Part shown: positions 1 through 11,977 of the stretch, piece by piece
Layout: every line of letters starts with the position of its first letter
How positions within the stretch are numbered: position 1 is the stretch's first letter
DNA from: Cyathus striatus
Taxonomy: Eukaryota > Basidiomycota > Agaricomycetes > Agaricales > Nidulariaceae
Direction: 5' to 3'
DNA length: 64,000 nucleotides
NCBI GenBank assembly: GCA_025738555.1
Contig: JAOVFP010000015.1
Coordinates: forward strand, 3,410,001-3,474,000
Made by a program: the position numbers and the translations under genes
The notes under the pieces: generated by a model
The model's database searches: none
The model's input: only the letters and a program-made list of their open reading frames with translations
What the model was told of the DNA's origin: nothing

Positions 1-389
1 CTGATTTTACTCCCTTGCAGCACTTCCGACCTCGGTGTGGAGAGTGAAAATGAACTGATCAGTGGTAACTATGTATCTCACTGTACGCCGCACATAATTA
101 CTGGATACATGTTGGATATTATTAATTGTTAATATGATTCTACAATGGAAGCTTGGAGAAAATTAAAATTTGAGTACAGTACTTGTGTATAGGCTGTGGA
201 TTGAAATATTTTCGATTTTTCAATTCCGAAGTGTGACAGTGGATGTGACAGGTATGTGACATAACTGCCGCACTTGAATTTTCAAAGGGTTTGCAAGTAT
301 CCACTAGCACTACTTACTGCTGCCCTCTTAGCTCCTGTCATCTTTCCAGCTTTCTGTTCTTTTACAGACAACAACCATCTAACACAACA

Positions 390-3300
390 ATGTCTACCAC
401 TACAATGCATTTTGGCCCTGAGTGGATGCGCACCAAGCACCAGCCTCTCGCCCGGTCTTCCCAACAGCCTCCGTCCCCACCTCCTACGTCTGCTACTTCT
501 ACATATTCGGCCCTCCTTTCTTCTGTCCCGCCTTGTACTCATCCTGAAATGCGCGATGAAGCACACCCTTTCCGATACTCAAAGGAAGAGCTCCTTAGAA
601 TTTATAAGGAGGGCGGTGGCAAAGGGGGACTCGGTTTGGAAGTCGAAAGGTGGGAGGGTGTTGTCCGCGAAATAGGCTCCGACCCAATTGGAGTCCGTGA
701 ACTAAGTGAAGCAGAAAAAAGGTCGGCTGAAGCCTCTGCTTCTTAGCTTTTCTATTCATTCTCATTACAATCCAGCTTTTTTCGGGCCCTCTCAACTCAG
801 ATCTTCGTAGACGCCAGTCTACTGACTATCTTTCACCTTTGAATACAAATTCGTTGGGCGCTGAGCGGCCTCGTTTAAATCATAACACTTCCTCTAACGC
901 AGGGAGCCCGCTTAGAGAGAGGTTTGGTGCCCTGAAACGCCGAGAGAGTTCAGGTGAATATTGCGATCCATTAGACAGCCGCTTATGCCACTCACCCCGT
1001 TTTATTCGTGCTTCATTGTAAAGACTCTACTACTGCGGCGGTTCCACGCAAGCAATCTTTATCTAGCCTGCAGGCTCCTTTGATGTCTCCTCGCGATAGT
1101 GGGCTTCCATCGCCCCGAACACGTGTTGGATACACACCCAGTTTTGATGGTGTACTCAATACTGGGGAATCATGGTCTTCAAGGAGACGTACATCTGAAA
1201 CCTCGGTAAAGCAAACAGGTGCAGGAGGTAGTGGGGATGGCGTTGAAAATTATATAGATGAGAAGGTTGCCGGCATTCTTGAAGAAAAGGAAGAGGATGA
1301 GAACGGTCATAGATCTCAACATTTAATGACACTTGATCCAACAGTAGTCACTAATCACGAGGCACAATCGCTCGCTGATGGAAATGGGCACACACAGGGA
1401 CATGATTCAAATAATGTTACTACAGAGCTAGCTCACCTATCTATTTCATCTGAACCAGTCGGATCTGCAAGCTCTCGACCTGGATCACCGCGTTCTGCTG
1501 GCCCTCATCCTGGTTTTCAGGATCTTGGTGCTGTCGAATGGTCTTACAAGGATCCATCTGGTCAAATACAAGGTTTGTACTACAGTATTTGAGACTCAAA
1601 TTTCGTTAATTTTTGTATTTAAAGGTCCTTTCTGCGCTGATGTAATGCAGAAGTGGTATGACGAAGGATACTTTACTCTCGATCTTCCAATGAAGCGTAC
1701 GCATCTCGATACACAATGGATGACTGTTGAAGAATTAGTCCATCGTGCGGGAGGTGATAGAATCTTTCTTTCTCCGATTGTTCCAGTTGTACCACCCGGA
1801 TTAGGTCGTCAAAATGGTTCCCCTATGCAAACCTTTGTGTCTTCTGATCAAAATGTTTTCGGTGACCCATACCAACCAGCTCCCGTTCGCAATTTGCGCA
1901 GTTCTACCTTGGATTCCTATCTGAGCAATGGCTCAAATCATTCGGAATCCCCATCATCTTCTCTAGGTACAGGACGGTTTGGAGAATCTCCAGAACCGTC
2001 GGGATTCGGTGGTAGAGCGGGTACAAATACCAATCCATATTTTTCGCCAGACCCATCAGGTATCGGACGAGTGAGTGCATTCGCCCCAGGGATGGATGTT
2101 ACATCACCATTCGGTGTCCGGAGAGGAGTATTTGCGGATCCTACCTTAGACGTAAGAGCTACTTCGTACGGCAATATTGTCAGGGGTTCCGCAATGGATG
2201 TGTACAGCTACACCAACCAGCATAACTCATCTACTGGACCTTGGAATCAACCCCGACAATTGACGCCAGGCTTTGATCAGAGCGAAGCTATTTCATTTTC
2301 GTCATTCGCATCCGGCTCAGCAATACCTTCTGTAAATGAAACTTATTCAAACAACCGGAATGATAGTGATGTTGGAAATGGTTTCCCCTCGACGATGCAT
2401 TACAATGGTGTTAGTTCAATCATGAATCAACATGCTTCGTCGTATGCGACATTTGGAAGTATTGACCAGAGCATCATGCAGCAGGATCAACAATATCCTC
2501 ATTCCCCTGTTCACGCCTTGCCCCCGCAGCAATACAACTCGACCAGTTCTCCGTTCAATGCCCAAGCTGCTACTCAAAGTGCAGCATCACTCCCTACAAA
2601 TTCACAAGCGCCATGGACTGCCACTGTAGAACCTCAAATTCGTAGGCCTGGGCCTTTCGAAAGCGCTCATCCTACAGCCGCCAATACGATCATCATTCCT
2701 TCCACAACTGTTCCTCCCTCTCAACCTTCTCCATGGAACCGTACTCCTCAGTCTCCTAGGTCATCTTCACAAACCAAGGAATCTTCCCCGTGGCTAGCCT
2801 CTTCTCAAGGTATTGTGGAAGAGACATGGGTAGAACAACCAGGTGTAAATAGTGAAATCATTGCTGCTTCCACACATTCTACCAAGGAGGAAGAAAATAT
2901 CTCGTCAACGCCATCCATTTTCGTTGGAACGGTAGAGCCGGAACAAGTTGTCGAGGTGCCGGCTTCAGTTCAGTCTGAACCTGACCCAGTACCTTCCAGG
3001 ACAGAAAGATCTAAAGGTAAAACCACCCAGGTCTTGATTGAGGATGCTTCTCATAAAACTACCGAGTCTCCTGTTGAAAGTAATACGCCACCTATACCTG
3101 CTCAAAAAGCTCCATGGGCAAAAGAAGATGATTCAAAGAAAGTTTCTGGAGGTACCATTAGCTTGCGGGAAATCCAAGAAGCTGAAGCGAGAAAGGCTGA
3201 TGCAAAGAAAACTGCGGAAAGAGAACGCGAGCGCCTCTCGCGTGTAGCTGCTGCAGAGTCCAAAGAAGATATACAGCTGTTTACCGCATCCTGGGGTCTG

Positions 3301-4243
3301 CCTACTTCACAGGCTGGTGCGCGGGCTACATCAACGCCGAAGGAAGTCTCCCCATCTGTTCCTCAACCGACGGTGACCCCAGTTTGGACAAACGCCGTCA
3401 AAGCTCCTGTGGCCAAAAAAACGATGAAGGAAATTCAGGAGGAGGAAGAGCGACGGAAGAAGCTTGCAGCGAAAGAAACTGTGGCAGCTGCAACAGCTAG
3501 GAGAGCCTACGCGGAATCTACCAATAAAGTGAGCTTTGCAAATCAGTTTACGGGTGCCTTGGACTTACTGTTCGTTGTAGATTGTGTCGTCTGCCCCAGC
3601 TACGGGCGGTGCATGGACCACCGTTGGCCCTAATGGGAAGTCGTCTCTTACAGGAGTGGCCACGCTACCGTCCCGGCCGGTCGCTGTCGCAACACCTTCA
3701 GCGGGAATCACTGTTACCCGATCTTCTGCTGCGCCAGTAAGTAGGCCAACTTTAAACCCTGCGCCGAAACCTCCGGCGTCGACAGTAAAGACTGAGGAGC
3801 AAATGGTTTCCCCTTCTCACGACTTTTTGAAGTGGTTGAGTGATACTTTAAAGGGACTTAATAGCTCTGTTAATGGTAAGCAAAAATTACATGTTATACT
3901 TATACTTTTCTACTTCATGCTAAACTAACAAATTATTGCAGTTGAGGAGATTATGTCCATGCTTCTGTCCTTCCCAATGGATCCAGACGCGTCCACACTT
4001 GAACTTATTTCTGACTTGATCTATGCAAACAGCACTATACTGGATGGCAGACGATTTGCATCCGAGTTCGTGAGCAAGCGAAAGGCCGACAATGCTACGC
4101 GCTCTAAAGTAGCTAGTGCAGCTGGGAAGGTATCATCAAAACCAGTGTCAATTGCCGACGTTGTAAAAGCCGCTCCCAAAGCACCTCAATCAGAGTGGGG
4201 CTTTAAAGTGGTAAACAAGAAGAAAAAGGGAAATCGAGCGTAG
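390..4243 (+). CDS. GYF-domain protein (SMY2/GIGYF-like)
   Basis: The protein starts MSTTTMHFGPEWMRTK and has a conserved N-terminal block (HPFRYSKEELLRIYKEGG). The GYF domain begins at VEWSYKDPSGQIQ and continues after an intron (about 1572-1624) with GPFCADVMQKWYDEGYF, the proline-binding signature. Long Ser/Pro/Gln-rich disordered stretches follow, then a charged coiled-coil region (LREIQEAEARK, MKEIQEEEERRKK) and a conserved C terminus ending WGFKVVNKKKKGNRA. GYF proteins of this type bind proline-rich partners and are linked to mRNA repression or vesicle traffic; the role here is inferred from family. The ATG at 390 is the first in-frame Met before the conserved block. The first exon reads into the second only if one A is added to the A6 run at 715-720; otherwise the frame is lost. 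Confidence 0.85.
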
Positions 4244-4554
4244 TTAAGTATATTTGGCGATTGTATTTGAACAATTCAGTATTCAGTTAATCAATCTTAC
4301 TGCAAGAATATAAGTAATTATACCTTAACACTGTAATTGGGTAGATAAGGGAGAACGCGATCTCGCAAAGATAACAATGATATATTTCTCAAATATTTCT
4401 ATTCGCAACCTAAATTCTCCGAATATTTGCTACACAAAAACCTGAATGAAACTGTCGGCACTCAGCTTTGTAGCTGGTAAATCTTAACACTTTTCACTTC
4501 CCAATCTATTGAATTGTCAGTCATTCCAAAAACACTACCAAGTAGGAAGCTTTA
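4244..4554. other. Convergent 3' spacer
   Basis: AT-rich spacer between the stop codons of the GYF gene (+) and the GH16 gene (-). It must hold both 3' ends. No open frame or RNA gene was recognised. Confidence 0.6.
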
Positions 4555-6182
4555 CTAACATGATTCGTTAAAAGAGGCACCATTGGCTTGTACAAATGCT
4601 TCGCACGTAGAGAATCCGGTTATTTGCTGGCAGCTGGTGTCCTGTCCTGGAATCCCAGCTGTACTCCAAACGCCGCCGGCCCAATCACCGCTGCATCGCA
4701 TGCTTTCAATATAACTGCAGCAGAAAGAACATAATATCCTACCATAGCGTAGTATCAAAAATAGCATGATGACTGTTGAAGAATTGGAAAGGGTCGCAGG
4801 AAGTAGCAGGCCATCTTGCTTGAGCGGTACCCCATGAGTCGGGCTGAGGGGTTTGATTTGTAATGTCAGTCGGTTCTGATCCACGCGAAAAAAATATACG
4901 GCGATGCCGCTGGTATCCCATTTCACTATTTCCAAGGACAACTCAGAAAGAAACTTGCCATGTAAAGGTACAAACTTACTGGCATATGTCCCACCTCCGT
5001 TGTCATTGAAACCCGATCCAAATGAGTTGCTGGTACTTGCACGAATGCCGCACCCTTGATTTCCTGTTGTTAACGCAGCACAATCGGTCCCGCCGATCAC
5101 ATTTCCAGATATTGAAAGAGTTCGCTGATCACTGCTAGCAAGCGTGCACCCGACATTCGTATGAATTGTAGCTTGATTGTTCGTGTAATCATGAACACCT
5201 TCCACAATATCGATTTCACCTCCAGCTGGCCAGTTAGGACCATTGGTCCAGAAAGCGCTAACAAACCCGAAAGCGTTAGTGACATCGCGTTCTGTGAAAC
5301 TAATTTATATACTCACGGCCAAGTGCCACAACCTGTCGGCATGTGAACAGAATCCATAATAACCAAACCACCGTTGAACTGAAAATTAGTTGTAATTCGT
5401 ACGCTTTGCCTATTTCCAGAAACGTTTGGTGTAGTCTCGACTCGCATAACGGCATTTCCTTGGTCATTAGTTTCTAATAAGCCGTTCGCTCGCTGGCAGT
5501 ACAACAAAAATGAGATTAATATATTTCTCTAATATCATGGCAACGTACTGCAGTATTTTCGTCCACATAGTCCACGACCCCTATGGGAAGCATTAGCTAT
5601 CACAAAGCATCGTTAGCGAGAGCAATCACCGTGAGTTGGATCATCGCCAGTAAAGAAGGACCATCCATCGAAGAAGCTGTTACCTGCCTAAATACTATTG
5701 AAAGATGCATGAAAGAAAGTAGCGAATGCACTCACATATGTCTGTTGCAACTTCCACGGGGAAGATGATCCAGTGGAACTGCTACTGGATGCGGACGAAG
5801 AGATACTACTGGATGCAGACGAAGATGCTGTCTTTGACCCGCTCGCAGCGGGGTGTCCACTTGCAGTTGTTGACGAAGCTGTGGAGCTGCTATTTCCTGT
5901 TTGTCCCGCCCCAGAGCTCCCGCCAGTATCGCCACCTAGAACTCCCTGCCTACCGGGCTTGCAATAAACCACAGGCTTCGCAGAATTAAGAGAAGACGTA
6001 TCCCTCGGTACGAGGATACCACCAAACGCCACGCGCAGATCACGCGCAAGGCTGTGAGTACGACGAACTGAAGTTTTGTGAGCCCTCTTGATAGTGTCCG
6101 GAAAGATGTTTGCTTCAGAAGGATATACTGCGCCAAGGAGGAGGACGAGATAGAGAATAAGATGTGTAGGCAAGGGATTCAT
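4555..6182 (-). CDS. Secreted GH16 endo-1,3(4)-beta-glucanase
   Basis: The N terminus MNPLPTHLILYLVLLLGAVYPSEA is a signal peptide. A Ser/Thr/Gly-rich linker (about residues 95-145) follows, then the GH16 fold starting at GNSFFDGWSFFTGDDPTHG. Splicing joins AFWTNGPNWPAGG to EIDIVEGVHDYTNNQ, which carries the GH16 catalytic pattern E-I-D-I-x-E. The C terminus (FDTTLCGDWAGGVW) and its paired cysteines match fungal laminarinase-like enzymes such as Phanerochaete Lam16A. The last intron runs from CTATG to CGGTGATTGG, about 51 nt. The enzyme would cut beta-1,3/1,4 or 1,3/1,6 glucan outside the cell, in wall turnover or biomass use. The long Ser/Thr linker before the catalytic domain could be O-glycosylated or tie the protein to the wall. 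The family call is firm; exact substrate is not. Confidence 0.9.
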
Positions 6183-7119
6183 AACTTGAGAATAATAGAG
6201 GACAGATAGAATACAAGTGTAACGCAGGAGAAAGAGATGTAGGCGCAGCCCAAGGATGCAAGAAGTGGGGAGAGGAGGGAAGAAGTAAAGATAGAAAGAA
6301 AGAAGGAAGGAAAGAAAGAACAGTGAGTGAGGTGCGAACCGGCTGAAACTTGAAAAACAACGAAGCGGACGAATAAAGAAGGCTATGAATAGGAGCTCAT
6401 CACAACACCCCTATGTAAGTTATTATCGCTCCTCCATTGTCCACCGCGAGGGTCAGACGTGGCACGCAGCTCCCAAGCAACCTCAGACAGCTCAGACATA
6501 GCCTCGCTCTCTAGGCTTCTCCAGTCTATTACTCCAGTAACACCTTACTAGCCGATCCACCAAGGATTGGTCAGAGTCAAAGACCCAGGACATGTTGAAA
6601 ACACGAGGCCAGCACCTTTTACATGACCCATTTAGTAACTAGTATCGATTACACTCTACCCACCGCTGCTACATTCCCCGTTCTACCTCGTAGCCAAGCA
6701 GCTAGACCAGCGTTCCCAAGAGTCAAGTTATTCTAGGACTCGCTGCGTTGTTTTTCTCAGGGAGCCCGACAGTAAATATTCCGATACAGACTTCGCTGAT
6801 ATATTTAGTAGCGCTGCGGTCCTGCGGAGCATTGACCATGGTTCAGACCAGTATATAAGTTATAATCATCACCACAAACTAAATCATACTTTGGATTAGT
6901 GGTAAAAGATACTGGAATTGATAGGAGGTAACGGAGGAACCTAGCATGAATTTGCAAGGACAACTGTAAAGAAAATCTGTAAAGAACGACATAATAATAA
7001 GAGTGCCTAAAAGCCAATAAAACAGGTATACAAAGAGCAAGCCTCAACTAAGCAGCCTAAAAGAGGGATCATAATCAAAAAGTCCGTTGCGCGAGCAAGG
7101 CTACAACGCTGCATGCACA
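6183..7119. promoter_or_regulatory. Upstream region of GH16 gene and 3' flank of VAC8
   Basis: 937 bp without a supported gene. Directly upstream of the GH16 start (about 6270-6330) the minus strand is a long pyrimidine tract (purine-rich on plus), typical of a fungal transcription start region. The rest is unremarkable, with no repeat or RNA gene seen. Confidence 0.45.
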
Positions 7120-9551
7120 TCAACGATGTGAGCCAGGTGCAAAGGCCTCACGAACACTGCGCCTCAGTTCCTCGTGGTCACGATTAGAGCTTCCAACAGA
7201 TGATCCAGGCTGAACATGCGAGCCCGCAACGCTCGACGATAATAGTCCGTCAATATCCCCATCAACAAACTCCAAGATACGGCGAGAAAGTAACTGGATT
7301 TCTCCTTGCCCATCGCCAGTTTCGGTCTCCTGATAAGAATGTCGCGATCCATGGGATTGAGGTGTTCCATCAAAAGAAGCGGGAGAAGATGTGCGCGAAA
7401 TGGCAAGATTTCGAATATTGGGAACTAAAAGACTAGAGCTGCGTATGTTACTAATGAGCTGGGGGTCTACAGAATTTTAGCCCATCAGAGATTATGAATA
7501 AAGCCGTCGAAAATCATGTACCACTTACCACCAGATTCCAGGAGCTGAACAATAGTCCATACAGCGATATGTTGGAATGTTGCATCAGGACTAGTTAAGA
7601 ATCTATAAAGATATCGGTGCATTCCCCCTTCAGGCTTATCCCACACATCATTAAATGCAGAATAATCATCCGCAGTACCACGACCATCTAGAAGAACAGA
7701 TAATTTGTTAATTATCTACACATAAATACAAGTATATACATACCCTTTGAAGAAAGATTGCCCAACGCAGCAGCGCTATTGCCTTGTACTTCGGAGCTAG
7801 ATGAATTGGTCAAAGGTATAAGAACTTCGCAGATACCCATCTCTAGCAGCTGTCCTTTCAAATCATCTAAACATATGTTCAGTATCACCTACTACATGTT
7901 TGGGCAATACTTAACAAAGTCACTCACCGCTCAATGCTAACACAGCGACGCAAGCTGTCATTTCGCTTTGTACATTGATAGGCACCTCAAGAACTAATTC
8001 TTTAATGGACTGTACTGCGCCTGCCTTGACAATTGCAGTTTTGTTCTTTTCAGAACTTGCAGCGAGATTTCTGAGTGTAGATATCGCGTGGCACTGAACT
8101 TCTTCATTATCTTTGAATGAAAGAAGATTAATGAGAGGTTGCAGGAAACCAGACTCGATGATCGGAGATTCATTCTGAGGATGAATGGAAACGTTGCGGA
8201 CACACGCGGCGGACGAAAGGATAAGAGGGAGGTACGTTGATTGCAATAGACGAAGTAATGACTGGAGACCGTCAGCCTTCACGATTTCCAACTGATATTT
8301 TTCTTTATCCGGCTGTCAGAACCAGAATCTTTGCTTATATTTGAATGTCTTACCGTCACTTGCTAAATTACGAAGAGCCAATGCTGCCTGACACTGAACT
8401 TTCAAGCTTGAACTATCCATGAGATTCACCAGGCTGGCTACCAACTTGGGCTCTGTTTGTGCCAGTTTCTTGCGATTTGCTCCTTCAATAAATTTCAGTA
8501 AAATGTTACAAAAAATTAGTCCTATAAACCAACCGTCTACAGCAATGTTACTGAGAGCTGTTGTACAATAGTATTGTACATCTGTATCCGGGGAGTTCAG
8601 CAAGCTCACTAGAACTGGAATAGCACCGGCGTTAACGAGTTGTTGTCTGTTCTCATCTAAAGATGTGGATTATTAATGGAATATAGAGAAGATGCATACA
8701 ACAAAGTTCACCAGAGTGCGTCATGTTGAGCAGGGCACCGGTAGCGTTACGTTGAACTCGCATATCTTTTGATCGTGCTAGACGAGTTAGGGGGACAAGA
8801 GCACCTGACTTAGCTATCTTCGTCTTATTATCGTCTGGATAAAAGAAATGCGAATGAAGATAATGTGAACTGTGCAATGAAATTTGACAAACCATGTGTC
8901 GCTAGGTTGGTCACACAACCCACAGCATTACATTGTACTTCGACATTTGGACTGAGCATCTGGCGTATGAGAGGCTCCAAGCCACCGAGTTTAACGATGA
9001 GAAGTTTGTTATCAGCTTTAAAACTGGGGTCAATATACTGCGACAGTAAGCACCACAACGTATGATTTATGACGTACTATTGACGGCCAGATTACCTAGG
9101 GCGGCACTCGCCGCACGCTGAACTTCAGTGTCATGGCTGCTGAGAAGAAACAGGATCGGGTCGAGCGTATCTCTGCCAACTGGCCGAACTTCTTTCTCTG
9201 TAATTTCTGCGAAAGCAAGTGCTGCGCTTCGTTGAAGGTCAACATTGTCGGAAAAAGAGAGCGTAGTGAGTGCTAATAAGGGAGAGCCTGTGAAAAAGTT
9301 GGTGGACGTGCGATCTACGGAAGAAGTACGAATGGATGAATATGGGTGCGTGTAACAGAGAGCGAGTGGAAAGTGTGGCATACTCTCAAGATACTGCAGC
9401 AAGTCGGCGACAGCCTCTCTCTCGTTTTCTAGAAGAAGCGGCTCGTAAGACTGGGACTTGCTCCCCTGAACTGGAGGAGGGTGAGTGAAGTTTGCGAGAA
9501 GAAAAGGAGAGACGCACAGCAAGATTGGCAGCAACTGGTAACGTTTCCCAT
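7120..9551 (-). CDS. VAC8: Vacuolar armadillo-repeat protein Vac8
   Basis: The N terminus [11 protein letters not shown] has Gly2 for myristoylation and a cysteine cluster for palmitoylation, the membrane anchor of Vac8. The 45-nt first intron joins this to [20 protein letters not shown]. About ten armadillo repeats follow, with family-typical text such as [68 protein letters not shown] and [18 protein letters not shown]. The C-terminal tail ends [10 protein letters not shown] at a TGA at 7120-7122. Vac8 sits on the vacuole membrane and acts in vacuole inheritance, homotypic fusion, nucleus-vacuole junctions and Cvt/autophagy through partners such as Vac17, Nvj1 and Atg13. All frames examined across the introns were open. 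Confidence 0.95.
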
Positions 9552-9834
9552 CGAGGGAGAGGAGAGGAGAGGAGAGGAGAGGAGGGAAAGGAGACTAATG
9601 AATGAAGGGGAACAAATGGTACGGGGCGAGGGAGTTGGCAGCAGGATGCGTTGTGTGCCTGTTGTGCGCTGTTCTCTACGATGAGCTTGACTGATGCTCG
9701 ATGTCGCGGCCTGCATTCAAAATAACTCCTCCTCAACACTTGTGCGTGGGAGTATAACCCGGCAATATCCGAAATATACCGACTTGTATTAAATTAGCAC
9801 CGTCTAACTCAAAGCTGCAGATCCTCCAATACAT
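9552..9834. promoter_or_regulatory. Bidirectional VAC8/CCA1 promoter
   Basis: The 283-bp gap between the divergent start codons of VAC8 and the CCA-adding enzyme must carry both promoters. It contains a CT-rich tract on the VAC8 strand next to its ATG. No clear TATA box was seen. Confidence 0.5.
9556..9580 (+). repeat. (GGAGA)5 microsatellite
   Basis: Five perfect GGAGA units, followed by one GGAGG, start 5 bp upstream of the VAC8 ATG. On the VAC8 strand this is a TCTCC pyrimidine tract in the 5' leader. It may be length-polymorphic. Confidence 0.9.
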
Positions 9835-11934
9835 ATGCTTATCCGCCCATTCTACATTCTCCCCAAACCACTCGTCTTTCTTCGAGCAAGATCTGCATCC
9901 TCAATGTCCACCAGAGTCCCCATTCCAGCCGATATGAAAATACAACTCACAGACGCTGAGGATCGAATCTGCAGCCTTCTCGATGACTGCACTAAGTACT
10001 TATTGCAGGAAAAGGCGGTCTCCGTCACATGTAGGATAGCAGGCGGCTGGGTCAGAGACAAGGTAACCCCCCCTTTCTCCATTTTTCTTTGCGCTCTTCA
10101 TTGTTTGACCCAGCTGCTAGGCTCCCAATGCAACGACATAGATGTTGCCTTGAGCAACATGATGGGTCTTACCTTTGCAGAGCATCTGGCTGACTTTACA
10201 AACACCCACGGTATTTCCATGGGAGCAATTGGGAAGATTGCCCAAAATCCCGAACAGTCTAAACATCTCGAAACTGCCACCTTCAAAATATTCAATCTCG
10301 ACATCGATCTTGTAAATCTACGCAGTGAAGAATATACAAATGACAGCAGAATACCCTCTGAAATAGTGTGTAAAATCGGATCTTCTGTTCTTTTTCATGA
10401 CAATACTAAAATCTGCAGTCATTTGGCACTCCAGCTCAAGATGCAATGCGAAGAGATATAACCATCAATGCACTCTTTTATAACGTACACACTCGTGCTA
10501 TTGAGGATTTCACGGGAAAAGTATTTTATTATTTCCCTTGCTATTCATCTGTTCTTATTTGGGTGCATACAGGGACTCGATGACTTGAAGAAGGGTATAA
10601 TAAGAACTCCCCTAAACCCCATGGAAACATTTATGGATGATCCTCTGAGAGTGCTTCGCTGCGTGAGGTTCTCTAGTCGTTTTGGCTTTGACATGGTTGA
10701 AGACATTAAAGCTGCGGTGAAAATGAGATCTATTCAAGTCGGTATCCTTCTTTCTTCCTTTATTTATTTCATTATGAGCTTTTTCAAGGACGCGCTAAAG
10801 TCTAAAGTTGCAAGAGAGAGATGTGGAGAGGAACTCACAAAAATGATGAAAGGTAAGTTAATTTCAGTTATTTGATTACTTTTCTAAGTTGTTGCATTTT
10901 CTCAAGGTCGAGATCCCCTTCTTGCTATAAAATTGATTCATGAGTTGGACCTTTACGAGTCTATCTTTTGCGTGCTTCCTGAGGGAGAACGCTTACCGCG
11001 TCCTCACAGTTCTACATCGGCCTTTGTTGCCGCTTCAATTCTTGCTACCTTACTAGATCGATTGGACATTCATTTGCCTGCGGTCCATCCTATACTCCTG
11101 GACCACACTGAACAGCAGCAATCATATCGCTCTCGACTCTTTCTTGCGTCTGTATTGACACCTCTTCGAGGAAGAATATCTCACGTCAAAGTTAAAAGAT
11201 CTGTTAATGATATTGAACTAGCGATCAAAGACTCTTTAAAATTGGGAAGACAAAACCATTACGCTGATGGCATTCCCCTTTTATTTGAAGCTGCGGATTT
11301 GATACCGCGACGACTCAAAAATGCTTCTCCGTCTGAGCGCGTTGCAATTGGTGAGTGGAATAATGGACATGTATGACGAGGTTTTATCAACGCCTTCATT
11401 AGGCACTCTTTTGAGAGAAAAGTCTGTTCATAATCATAATGCTGGTGCTCACTGGACTGGCTCTGTCTTATTTTCACTTGTACAAGAACTGGTACAATAC
11501 TTTAATAAAAACGGTAATGTAGTCGATGGTACCGCATTCTAAATTAATGGACTGGAATTCAACTAACCTTCTTACACAGATTGTTTGTCTGTCGAGTTAA
11601 TCAATTCTTATAATGCATTTGTTCAGCGTATAAGCGAGTTGAACCTAGTGGATGCAGGGAATATGAAGCCAGTTTTGAATGTAAGTAATATGAAACAGTA
11701 TGCCCTCATTATTTACTAAGTAAAAGGAATCAGGGCAAGGAAGTCGTCGAAGTCGTGGGCCTAAAGGCTGGACCTTGGGTTACGGAAGCCATGAACCGCA
11801 TCATCGAATGGCAGCTGGACCACCCAGAGCACGGTAGAGAGGAATGCCTAAAGTGGCTGAAAGAAACCAGTACCTCTTGGGACGTTGCTACGGAACCAAT
11901 TAAACCAGCGAAAAAGAAAATTCGAATTGAATGA
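9835..11934 (+). CDS. CCA1: CCA-adding tRNA nucleotidyltransferase
   Basis: It adds CCA to tRNA 3' ends. After splicing, the class II motifs appear in order: RIAGGWVRDK (motif A start), CNDIDVAL (metal-binding DxD), RRDITINALFYN with IEDFTGKGLDDL (motifs B/C), DDPLRVLRCVRFSSRFGF (motif D region) and ERCGEELTKMM (motif E). The first Met opens a basic, Arg/Ser-rich stretch (MLIRPFYILPKPLVFLRARSASS) that looks like a mitochondrial presequence; a second Met at residue 24 precedes the conserved body. Yeast CCA1 uses alternative starts to supply cytosol, nucleus and mitochondrion, and the same is inferred here. Its stop lies 43 bp from that of ROK1, so the transcripts probably overlap. Confidence 0.95.
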
Positions 11935-11977
11935 AATATCAGTCTGCTACGTGTAGGGTGAAACAGCGAAGCGGTTC

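Noticed and set aside
282..566. Minus-strand Arg-rich open frame at the GYF start
   Set aside because: Antisense to the conserved GYF N terminus, no start context or homology recognised.
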